This document shows, one piece after another, positions 51,566-58,630 of a DNA stretch of 64,000 nucleotides. The stretch covers positions 59,769 to 123,768 of the forward strand of contig NZ_SJPR01000007.1 of the NCBI RefSeq assembly GCF_007859955.1, given 5' to 3'. Below the pieces are notes generated by a model that saw only the letters and a program-made list of their open reading frames with translations, was not told where the DNA came from and did not search any database. Both the position numbers and the translations under genes were made by a program. Each line of letters starts with the position of its first letter. Position 1 is the first letter of the stretch. The DNA is from Botrimarina colliarenosi. GTDB taxonomy: Bacteria; Planctomycetota; Planctomycetia; Pirellulales; Lacipirellulaceae.

Positions 51566-52071
51566 AATGCTTCATCCGATCTCGCCGCCGCGGCAGCACC
51601 AGCCTAGTCGAACTCATTGTCGTTATCTTCCTCGTTACCATCGCGTTCGGACTAGTGGGCAACGGGCTCGCAAGCCTCGCCCGCGTCGATCACCGATTCG
51701 ATAGTGTCAGCGCGGAGTCAGGCGACCTCGAGCGCCTCGCCGCGTGCCTCCGGACCGACGTCCGAGCCGCCGAGGAAGCTCGCTTCGAAGCGCCTACGCT
51801 GAGCCTTACTTTGCCGAACGGAGAGAGCATCACTTACATGCCTAAAGCGGGCCGATGGGAGCGTATTGCGGACGGAAAGTCCGCTTATTTTCGCCTACCT
51901 ACCGACGTGGGATGGTCCGTTTCGAGTGACCGGCTGGACGACGAGGGAGTCATCGAGATGAACTTCCACAGCTCACAACCGTCTGGCGGCGAAGCGAAAC
52001 CGGTCTTCAGGTCACTCGTCGCGGAGCTGAATCGTAACGCCCGTCTTCGGATCCCGAGGGGCTCGGAATGA
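51562..52071 (+). CDS. Minor pseudopilin-like protein (GspJ-type)
   Basis: A 169-residue protein starting MKCFIRSRRRGSTSLVELIV, with a prepilin-like N-terminal helix. The Glu lies at +6 if cleavage follows the Gly, or at +5 if cleavage follows the Ser, so the Gly -1 rule is shifted by one. The mature part is beta-rich (LRTDVRAAEEARFEAPTLSL). The ATG overlaps the preceding stop by four bases and its own stop overlaps the next start by four bases. Confidence 0.72.
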   Translation: MKCFIRSRRRGSTSLVELIVVIFLVTIAFGLVGNGLASLARVDHRFDSVSAESGDLERLAACLRTDVRAAEEARFEAPTLSLTLPNGESITYMPKAGRWERIADGKSAYFRLPTDVGWSVSSDRLDDEGVIEMNFHSSQPSGGEAKPVFRSLVAELNRNARLRIPRGSE

Positions 52072-52466
52072 GACAGCAACATCGCTCGAAGCTCGCACAG
52101 CGGCCGGGGTTTGTTATGATCTCGGTCCTCGTGCTGCTTGTGGTTACGGCCGCTCTCGCGACGGGCTGGACGACGAGCGTTCTTCAGGGGCGTCGCCAGG
52201 CGCGGCTAGAGCTCAAGCAACGGCAAGCCGAGCGGCTCGCCGAGGTCGCCGTCGCCCGCGCCGTCGCTCGATTGAACGCCGAGCCCGATTATGCCGGCGA
52301 AGTTTGGCAGGTTAGCGCCGTCCAGCTGGGACAGGAATACGGCGCCGAAGTGCAGATCACCATCGACGCGACCGATGGTGGCGGCGCGCAGCGTGTCATC
52401 GCCCAGGTCGCGTTGTCCCCCATCGCTGATTCTCCCGTCCGCCACACGATATCGCACCGCTTCTAA
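52068..52466 (+). CDS. GspK/PilX-like pseudopilin-like protein, short
   Basis: A 132-residue protein. RPGFVMISVLVLLVVTAALA is a prepilin-like N-terminus with Gly -1 and no Glu at +5, as in GspK, the tip pseudopilin. It is far shorter than normal GspK (about 300 residues) and lacks the alpha-domain, so it could be a PilX-like or unique subunit. It is translationally coupled to the preceding gene. Confidence 0.65.
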   Translation: MRQQHRSKLAQRPGFVMISVLVLLVVTAALATGWTTSVLQGRRQARLELKQRQAERLAEVAVARAVARLNAEPDYAGEVWQVSAVQLGQEYGAEVQITIDATDGGGAQRVIAQVALSPIADSPVRHTISHRF

Positions 52467-52504
52467 ACTGCGGTTCACCTTCAATAAGACAAGACCGAGT
52501 CGCC

Positions 52505-53527
52505 ATGTCCGCACTACTACGCCGCTCCCTGCGAAGGTCGTGGGGTTTCACCCTAGTCGAACTGCTCGTAGTGATCGCGATCATCGGCATCTTGGTCGCG
52601 TTGCTGCTTCCAGCGGTCCAGGCGGCTCGCGAAGCCGCTCGACGATCATCCTGCCAGAACAACTTGCGGCAGGTGACAATTGGTGTGCACAACTTCGAGG
52701 CGGCCTTCGAGAGATTCCCCAGCGGCTCGACCAACCCGTCCGGTCCGATCCGCAATCTGCCCGAAGGCGATCACAAGAGTTGGATCGTGCGAATCCTCCC
52801 CTACATGGGCGAGCAGGTGCGTTACCGGACGATGGACCTTGAGGTAGGCGCTTACCATCGGTTGAACAACGCGGTGCGGCAGTCGGGGATCCAGCTCTTG
52901 CGATGCCCGAGCACGCCCGCGGATGATTACCCCTACTCGAGTTACGCGGGGGTCCATCATGACGCTGAGGCTCCGATCGCGGAGACCAATACGGGCCTCT
53001 TATTCCTCAACAGCCGCATCCGATTCGAAGAGATGCTGGACGGCGCCGGCTACACACTGCTGCTGGGAGAGAAAATCACTGACGGCTTGACCGATCTCGG
53101 TTGGATGAGCGGAACGCCCGCGACGCTGCGCAATGTTGGCGTCGCCATCAACGAAAACGGTGGCAAGGAAGCCGATCGCTGGGGCGGCGGCTCGCTTCCA
53201 CCTTGGTGGGAATCAGCGGCAAATTACCTAACCTACGACGGCAGTGGCGGTGGAGACTTCGGAGGTGATGAGGGCCTCGAGGAAGAGTCGGGCGACGAAG
53301 CTCCGGTGGATGACGCCGAACAAAGCGATGACCCCTACATCCCACGGGGAGGCGACCCGAACAACTCGCTCGCTGTCGGTGGGTTCGGCAGCTACCACCC
53401 GGGCGGCTGCCAGTTCGCGATAGCTGACGGCTCCATCCGATTCGTCGGCGACGACACCGAACTCGGTGTCCTCGCGAAACTGGCCAATCGCGAAGACGGC
53501 AAGATGGTCGATATCGACGACCTTTAG
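52505..53527 (+). CDS. DUF1559 prepilin-type protein with acidic insert
   Basis: A 340-residue member of the large planctomycete DUF1559 family. The N-terminus WGFTLVELLVVIAIIGILVA is a perfect type IV prepilin signal with Glu +5, followed by LLLPAVQAAREAARRSSCQN. The C-terminal block is SYHPGGCQFAIADGSIRFVG. Between them, about residues 245-280, is a stretch of Gly, Asp and Glu (DEGLEEESGDEAPVDDAEQS) that I do not associate with the family. It is the probable major filament or cargo subunit of the operon. ATG at 52505. Confidence 0.9.
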   Translation: MSALLRRSLRRSWGFTLVELLVVIAIIGILVALLLPAVQAAREAARRSSCQNNLRQVTIGVHNFEAAFERFPSGSTNPSGPIRNLPEGDHKSWIVRILPYMGEQVRYRTMDLEVGAYHRLNNAVRQSGIQLLRCPSTPADDYPYSSYAGVHHDAEAPIAETNTGLLFLNSRIRFEEMLDGAGYTLLLGEKITDGLTDLGWMSGTPATLRNVGVAINENGGKEADRWGGGSLPPWWESAANYLTYDGSGGGDFGGDEGLEEESGDEAPVDDAEQSDDPYIPRGGDPNNSLAVGGFGSYHPGGCQFAIADGSIRFVGDDTELGVLAKLANREDGKMVDIDDL

Positions 53528-53713
53528 CCATACGACCAGACTTGCGATTACGACCAGCTTAGAATCAATAGACTCCTGGCACGCTCCGGGCTGGTTTTTT
53601 TACAGCCGCCAGATCTGCTGAGAAGTGAGTCTATGAGGAAGCCAAAGTCGGCTGGGTAACATTGCAGGGCGTAAGCCTTGCGTTCCTAGGTCCGCTGATC
53701 CAGGAGGTTTCCG

Positions 53714-54736
53714 ATGTTCTACGTAGGTCTGGATGTTCACGCTCGTCAGGTAACGTTCACGGTGTTGGATGGCGACGGCAAGCTGGTCGAGAGGGGCCGT
53801 GTCCGCTCGGTCGAGGAGATGCGGCCTCGGCTCAAACGACTCAGGGGGCGGGTCGAGGTCTGCTACGAGGCCAGCTGTGGCTACGGGCACTCGTACGATC
53901 TGCTCCACCCGATCGTCGATCGGGTCGTCGTCGCCCACCCGGGTCATCTGCGGCTGATCTATCGGTCGAGGAGTAAGAACGACCGCAACGACGCCGACGG
54001 CCTGGCCAAGCTGCTGTATCTGGGCGAGGTGCCGGAAGTCCACGTGCCGTCGCTTGACGTCCGCGCGTGGCGAGAGCTGATCAACGCCCGGAGCCAAGTG
54101 ATTGACAAACGAACGCGGGCGAAGTGCGCCGTGCGGTCCCTGCTGCGTAGCGCCGGTGAGGTCCCGCCACGCAGCCCGAATCTGTGGACCAAGACGGGGA
54201 TGCGCTGGCTTCGTGCGATCGATCTGCCAACGGCGTCGCAGAACCTTCGGCGTGACCTGCTCCTCGAAGAGATTGAGGGGTTCCACCGGCAGGTGCTCCG
54301 CCTCGACCAAGAACTCAACCACAAAGGTCAAGAATCGGCGGCCGTACAGCGGTTGCGGACGATCCCCGGCGTCGGGCCTCGGACGGCGGAGGCGATGGTC
54401 GCGTTCGTGGACGACCCCCACCGCTTCCCCAACGCCAAGGCGGTCGGCCAGTACTTCGTCTTGGTTCCGCGGCAAGACCAGTCGGGCGATAGGAACCGGT
54501 TGGGGCACATCACGCGCGAGGGGCCCTCGGTGGTTCGCCGCCTGATCGCCGAGGCCGCGTGGCAGGCCCGCCGCCGCTCGCCGACGGTGGGGGCGTCCTA
54601 CGATCGAGCCCAGCGTGCGGACCCGCAGCGTAAGAAGATCGCGTTGGTGGCCACGGCGCATTACTTGGTGCGGGTGATGTGGGCGATGCTCAAACGGGAG
54701 ACGGAGTGGCGTGAGAGCGTGCAGCTCGCGGCCTGA
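53714..54736 (+). CDS. IS110-family transposase (RuvC-like DEDD + Transposase_20)
   Basis: A 340-residue, apparently intact RNA-guided recombinase. The RuvC-like DEDD residues are Asp7 (VGLDVH), Glu52 (CYEASCG), Asp90 and Asp93 (KNDRNDADG). The C-terminal Transposase_20 domain has TIPGVGPRTAEAMVAFV and VPRQDQSG; Ser257 and Ser272 (EGPSVVRR) are candidates for the catalytic serine. AGGAGG-type ribosome binding site precedes the ATG. No frameshift or stop is seen, so it may be active. Confidence 0.93.
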   Translation: MFYVGLDVHARQVTFTVLDGDGKLVERGRVRSVEEMRPRLKRLRGRVEVCYEASCGYGHSYDLLHPIVDRVVVAHPGHLRLIYRSRSKNDRNDADGLAKLLYLGEVPEVHVPSLDVRAWRELINARSQVIDKRTRAKCAVRSLLRSAGEVPPRSPNLWTKTGMRWLRAIDLPTASQNLRRDLLLEEIEGFHRQVLRLDQELNHKGQESAAVQRLRTIPGVGPRTAEAMVAFVDDPHRFPNAKAVGQYFVLVPRQDQSGDRNRLGHITREGPSVVRRLIAEAAWQARRRSPTVGASYDRAQRADPQRKKIALVATAHYLVRVMWAMLKRETEWRESVQLAA

Positions 54737-54932
54737 GCCCGATTCCAGTAGCTGAAGTCAAGATCGAGAGCGGGACCAAGGTTGCACCCCGGGGCTCCGA
54801 CATGGCGCATCGCGACGCCGTAGGTGTGAGTGGGGGCAACCGTATCATGACGTGTGGCGCTCCGCGGCAGCGAATGACGCCGAATGGATGTCTGGTGTAG
54901 TCCCGTGCTCGTCTTGCTCCGGTCTTGACAGA
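54737..54932 (+). ncRNA. Candidate bridge/seek RNA of the IS element
   Basis: The 200-base 3' non-coding end of the element has no plausible sense gene and is rich in potential stems: GGTTGC (54780-54785) pairs with GCAACC (54836-54841), enclosing a further internal hairpin, and a second GC-rich structured segment follows at about 54850-54885. In IS1111-type elements the guide RNA with target- and donor-binding loops lies here. The exact ends and loops are not determined. Confidence 0.4.
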
Positions 54933-55070
54933 GGCTTCCTCATGGATGTCGGGCCGACGCAGGTTCACGAGTCTCGGCTTCTCGGCTATCGGTGAGCTTT
55001 CTCAGGTGGTTCCGGATATTAGAATTGACCGCGGATCACCGCCGTATTGCCCCGGTTAGAGGGACACCGC

Positions 55071-55313
55071 ATGCCATACGACACCGACAAAGTCGACAAT
55101 GCCGTTCTCGCACTTCTAACGTTGACCACCCACCAAGAAGACGAGTTTGGGGCCCGCATCTGGAAAGGCCATGATTGGGACGCCCTCAACCGTCTGCATG
55201 AAAAGGGCCTCCTGGGCGACCCCGTCTCAAAAGCGAAGTCCGTGGTCATGACGCCCGAGGGGTTGGCCCGAGGGCGTGAGTTGTTTGAGGAGCTCTTCGC
55301 AAGGAACGATTGA
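55071..55313 (+). CDS. DUF6429 domain protein
   Basis: An 80-residue protein, MPYDTDKVDNAVLALLTLTT at the start, with WKGHDWDALNRLHEKGLLGD and KAKSVVMTPEGLARG following. This is the whole DUF6429 pattern, a small helical family of unknown function common in accessory regions. The ATG at 55071 is preferred to an upstream start at 55047. It lies 130 bases after the IS element and 52 bases before the next gene on the same strand. Confidence 0.8.
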   Translation: MPYDTDKVDNAVLALLTLTTHQEDEFGARIWKGHDWDALNRLHEKGLLGDPVSKAKSVVMTPEGLARGRELFEELFARND

Positions 55314-55364
55314 GGCAATTCCCCTGACGCCTTAGCCGCTGATATCTCGACAGGAGGTCCATGA

Positions 55365-56528
55365 GTGAGCGAGTACCAATACGTCGAGTTCCAGGCGGTT
55401 GACCGGCCGCTCACGGACCGTGAGCTGGCCTACGCCAGGAAACAGTCAACTCGGGCAGAGATTTCGCGGCGGTCGTTTCACAACGAGTACCATTTCGGAG
55501 ACTTTCGTGGTGACGTGATCGGAATGCTCCAAAGGGGCTACGACGTCCACCTCCACTACGCCAACTTTGGGATTCGAACGGTCGCTATCCGGCTGCCTGC
55601 GAGAGTGCCGTTCGCGAAGGCCGTCTGGTCGAGCTACATCGTCGAGGGACTCTCTTGGGCGCCGGACCGGCGTGGCAGCGGGGGCGTTCTGACTCTGGCC
55701 CCGTACCATGAGGCGGACGAACTCGAAGAGTTGTGGGAGTTCGAACCCTGCATGCGGGCGATTGTCGGGCTTCGCACTCGGCTGATGGCCGGCGACCTCC
55801 GGGTCCTCTACCTATTCTGGCTCGCTGCGGCGATTGACGGACAACATGACTCCGTCGATGCCAAAGAGCCTCCCGTGCCTGGCGGCCTCGCCAAGATTGC
55901 CGGCGACGCACAGCCCTTCCTGGAGTTCTTTGGCCTCGAACCGCACTTGTTGGGCGCTGCGGCCGAGGTTTCGGCAGAAGCCCCCGACGTGGCTTCTCCA
56001 GAACAACGGATTCAGCGGTGGGTGGAGTCCAAGAGCGATAAAGACGTCAAGTCACTGCTCCGCGAATTGCTCTCGGAAGATTCGGCCGCGGTCAAAGCGG
56101 CAACGGTTGCTCGCATCCTTGGAGCAACGACCTCTTCGGTCTGGCCGACCGTTACCACAAACCGAAACTGTCAAGAATTGCTGGATCGAGCCGCTCAGCT
56201 CCGCCAAGCCGAGTACGAACGAGAACAGGAGCGGCTCGTAGCCGCCGAGAATCGCAAAGCAGCCAAACAGGCTCAGGAGCGCAAAGTGCGTATGAAGCAG
56301 ATGGTTGACGAGCCAAAAAAATGGCTCCGCAAGGCTGACGAACTCGTCGCCGCTCGCGGAACGGATAACTACGAAGCGGCGGCTGAGGTGCTCGATGAGT
56401 TGCGGGAGGCGCTGGCGGCCGATGGCGGCGAACAGCTCTCGCGCAAGCACGCCGCTCATCTTGCCAAGCAGCACCCGACGCTCAACCGGATGAAATCGGC
56501 GTTGAGGAAACGCGGATTGCTGGAATAA
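55365..56528 (+). CDS. Conserved hypothetical protein with an N-terminal MSEYQYxEFQAxDRPL motif
   Basis: A 387-residue cytoplasmic protein. The N-terminus (SEYQYVEFQAVDRPLTDREL, STRAEISRRSFHNEY, FGDFRGD) belongs to a widespread bacterial family of unknown function often encoded beside SWIM zinc-finger proteins; no SWIM gene is present here. The C-terminal third is a long charged coiled coil and a small helical bundle. The GTG at 55365 is fixed by AGGAGG (55352-55357) eight bases upstream; an overlapping ATG at 55361 is out of frame. With DUF6429 it forms a small accessory pair after the IS element. Confidence 0.75.
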   Translation: MSEYQYVEFQAVDRPLTDRELAYARKQSTRAEISRRSFHNEYHFGDFRGDVIGMLQRGYDVHLHYANFGIRTVAIRLPARVPFAKAVWSSYIVEGLSWAPDRRGSGGVLTLAPYHEADELEELWEFEPCMRAIVGLRTRLMAGDLRVLYLFWLAAAIDGQHDSVDAKEPPVPGGLAKIAGDAQPFLEFFGLEPHLLGAAAEVSAEAPDVASPEQRIQRWVESKSDKDVKSLLRELLSEDSAAVKAATVARILGATTSSVWPTVTTNRNCQELLDRAAQLRQAEYEREQERLVAAENRKAAKQAQERKVRMKQMVDEPKKWLRKADELVAARGTDNYEAAAEVLDELREALAADGGEQLSRKHAAHLAKQHPTLNRMKSALRKRGLLE

Positions 56529-57194
56529 TGCTCGAACGAATGCGACACGAGCTTCCCAGTCGGTCGGCCAGGTCAGTCTCCTGAGCGATGCGGTATATCA
56601 CTTCCCGCAGAGGTGAATTCCACCTCGGGCAGTTCTGGCAATTCTCATGACGCGAAGCCGGTCCAACCGACGCGACATGGAAAGGGTTGCCAAACAGCCG
56701 AAGGCGACGCCCTGTACGCACGAACGGGATATGGCTCGATGCCCAGGTGACGCCCTTCTAGGCGACGAGCAGCTATAGCCGTGTTGCGGCGTTCGCCGCC
56801 ATCTTGGCACCCGCGATCGGCAGAAGGAAATCGTGAGCTAGAACGGCAGATCACTCCGTCCTGATGGAATCACCAACGGTCGTGTGATAGGGTCGGAGCG
56901 TCGCGTCTCAGTATTAGCTATAAGGTGTTGGCCCCGTTGAATTCGACTTCGATGACGCTGCTCGATCGCCTGCAAGCGGCCGAGGATCGAGCCTATCGCA
57001 AACGTACGTTGGCGTGGAACTTTAACGCCCGGTCGGGCGTAGGCGAGAAATCGCAAACGAACGGCCGGGTGAAAAGTCGCCCCGTATTCAAGCCTCTCTG
57101 GCCGACTCCCTGACGGTCGCGGGGATTTCGTTGCCGATGGCACCGTTTGGGGGTAGGCTGCTGCCGGGACTAAACGATTCCGGAGACCAACACT
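56529..57194. other. Gene-poor 660-base stretch with a possible gene remnant
   Basis: No intact gene is convincing. On the minus strand (about 56480-56720) the residues RLRLFGNPFHVASVG and LREVIYRIAQETDLADRLG recall a segment common in planctomycete hypothetical proteins (FGNPFRP ... IYxxRxFDxLPxLADAL), but it has no proper start or downstream part. A plus-strand frame of 62 codons (56925-57113) has no recognised family. The region may be an eroded accessory gene. Confidence 0.35.
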
Positions 57195-58181
57195 ATGCGT
57201 CTGGCATCCCTCGGGCTTTTTCTCTCGGCGGCTCTCGCCATGCCGAGCAGCGCCCTGATTATCGATTTTGACGAGTTCCCGACCGGGACCACTTTCGACG
57301 ACTCGGTCCGCTTCGACGAGGGCGAACCGTTCACATCGGCGGGCGTCCGGTTCGAGACGACCGACACGGGCATCGCGGGCCCAGCAAGGACTTTCATTGG
57401 CCAAGTTGGTTTCGCCAACAGCCGTTCCATCCCCTCGGCCGGCAACTATCTGTATCCCCGTTCGGTCACGATGGACTTGGCGGCAAGCCTTGGGACGCGA
57501 CCGTTCGTTTCGATCCCGTTCTACAACAGCGGCGGAACCGTCACCCTCGGAGCCAACGGCTCGGACGTGCTCGTGGCGCGGGGCGGTGGCACCGCCGTCT
57601 TCGAGTTGTTCGATGGAGCCGACCTTAGTGGCGTCGCGGTTGATATCGTCCGCGTGAGCAACAGCCAGGGGCGTATCGAACTGCGCGGCGACATCGATAC
57701 CGTCTTGTTCGGGGGGCAAGAAGCGATCTTCGATAATGTCTTTGTCGCTGATCCCGATCTGGAACTGATCGAGGTCGTGACGCTCCCCGGCCAAGGGGAG
57801 AGCGTTTCGACACAAGCGACACTCGCATCCGGCTTGCCGTACCGCATCGAGGTCGTCGGCGCGGTGGGTGTCTCGGGGCCGACCGGCCCGCAGGCCGACG
57901 CGGAGTACCTCGGCTTTGATAACCCAATCGACACGATCAACGACATCGATGTCGGCGTGTTGGTCGATGGTTCGCCGGTAGACTGGGGGCCATACTCAAA
58001 CGACCACGTTTACTCGACAGACCTGATCGGCGACGGAGCCCCGCTGTCATTTGGGTTCGCCGATACGTTCGCCGGCGATAACGTCGGCAGCTTCACCGTG
58101 CTCGTCTACCAGATCCCGGAGCCGGCCACGATTTGGCTCGGGCTCACAGCGCTCGCCACCTCGATTCGCCGAAGGATGTAG
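57195..58181 (+). CDS. Secreted PEP-CTERM protein
   Basis: A 328-residue exported protein. A signal peptide (MRLASLGLFLSAALAMPSSA) is followed by beta-rich sequence typical of extracellular domains (VRFETTDTGIAGP, FDNVFVADPDLELIE). The C-terminus IPEPATIWLGLTALATSIRR is a PEP-CTERM sorting signal with its hydrophobic helix and basic end. No dockerin repeat. CGGAG (57181-57185) precedes the ATG at 57195. Function unknown; probably matrix- or surface-associated. Confidence 0.85.
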   Translation: MRLASLGLFLSAALAMPSSALIIDFDEFPTGTTFDDSVRFDEGEPFTSAGVRFETTDTGIAGPARTFIGQVGFANSRSIPSAGNYLYPRSVTMDLAASLGTRPFVSIPFYNSGGTVTLGANGSDVLVARGGGTAVFELFDGADLSGVAVDIVRVSNSQGRIELRGDIDTVLFGGQEAIFDNVFVADPDLELIEVVTLPGQGESVSTQATLASGLPYRIEVVGAVGVSGPTGPQADAEYLGFDNPIDTINDIDVGVLVDGSPVDWGPYSNDHVYSTDLIGDGAPLSFGFADTFAGDNVGSFTVLVYQIPEPATIWLGLTALATSIRRRM

Positions 58182-58630
58182 GCCGAACTAAGCGTCAGCG
58201 CCGTTCCGCCAGAACGCACCAGATTGCCCCGCCAACCAATACGTCGTGCTTGAATCGGCCGCGGCGGCTACCGTCTCTGCAAAGTCGCAGCGGTGTCCCC
58301 GCCGACGGCAGACCGCTGCGACATAGCCGTCAGTTAAAGCCGCTGGTGTTGGTCCACCCTCGGCGGCTTGAGGACCGATCAAAGTCGCATCGGTGAATCG
58401 CTCTGAGGGCCGTCGCCTCCGCAGCGAACGACACGTCTGCTTATAGGCGCTATCTTCTGTGCTTCGTTGAGCTTCGGGGATCCGTTTCTCCTACCCCAAG
58501 ACGCCCGTCGACCCCCCCCAAATTGGTTGTTTGCGGAGAGGTTGGCGATTATGCTGGCTCGGTCTGCGTCGCCAACTGATGTGGTCATTCTGCTCGAGTT
58601 TGCACCACTCTGACGGCCGAGGCGCTGACG
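58182..58630. other. Intergenic region before the giant beta-helix gene
   Basis: About 450 bases. It holds a solo piece of palindromic family B (CTAAGCGTCAGCGCC, 58188-58202) and a perfect 11-bp hairpin, GTCGCAGCGGT (58284-58294) with ACCGCTGCGAC (58312-58322). AAAGTCGCA recurs at 58281 and 58381. No gene is supported. An in-frame TGA at about 58577 shows that the downstream gene cannot start before it. Confidence 0.5.

Larger units (their letters stand above)
53633..54943 (+). mobile_element. IS110-family (IS1111-type) insertion element
   Basis: A 1.3-kb element with one transposase gene. ATGAGGAAGCC (53633-53643) and its exact reverse complement GGCTTCCTCAT (54933-54943) bracket it; such subterminal inverted repeats mark the IS1111 subgroup. 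The left non-coding end is about 70-80 bases and the right one about 200, the arrangement expected when the guide (bridge/seek) RNA is encoded downstream of the transposase. It lies just after the secretion operon. True ends may extend a few bases beyond the repeats. Confidence 0.8.

Noticed and set aside
53580..53610. Terminator after the DUF1559 gene (TTTTTTT at about 53594)
   Set aside because: A T-run is present, but I could not draw a convincing stem directly upstream, so it is not listed as a feature.
54690..54968. 92-codon minus-strand frame over the 3' end of the IS element
   Set aside because: It covers the predicted guide-RNA region and has no domain; frames here are more likely a by-product of the structured RNA.
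55560..55590. GGGATTCGAAC motif resembling a tRNA T-loop
   Set aside because: It lies inside a well-supported coding frame and has no other tRNA arms.
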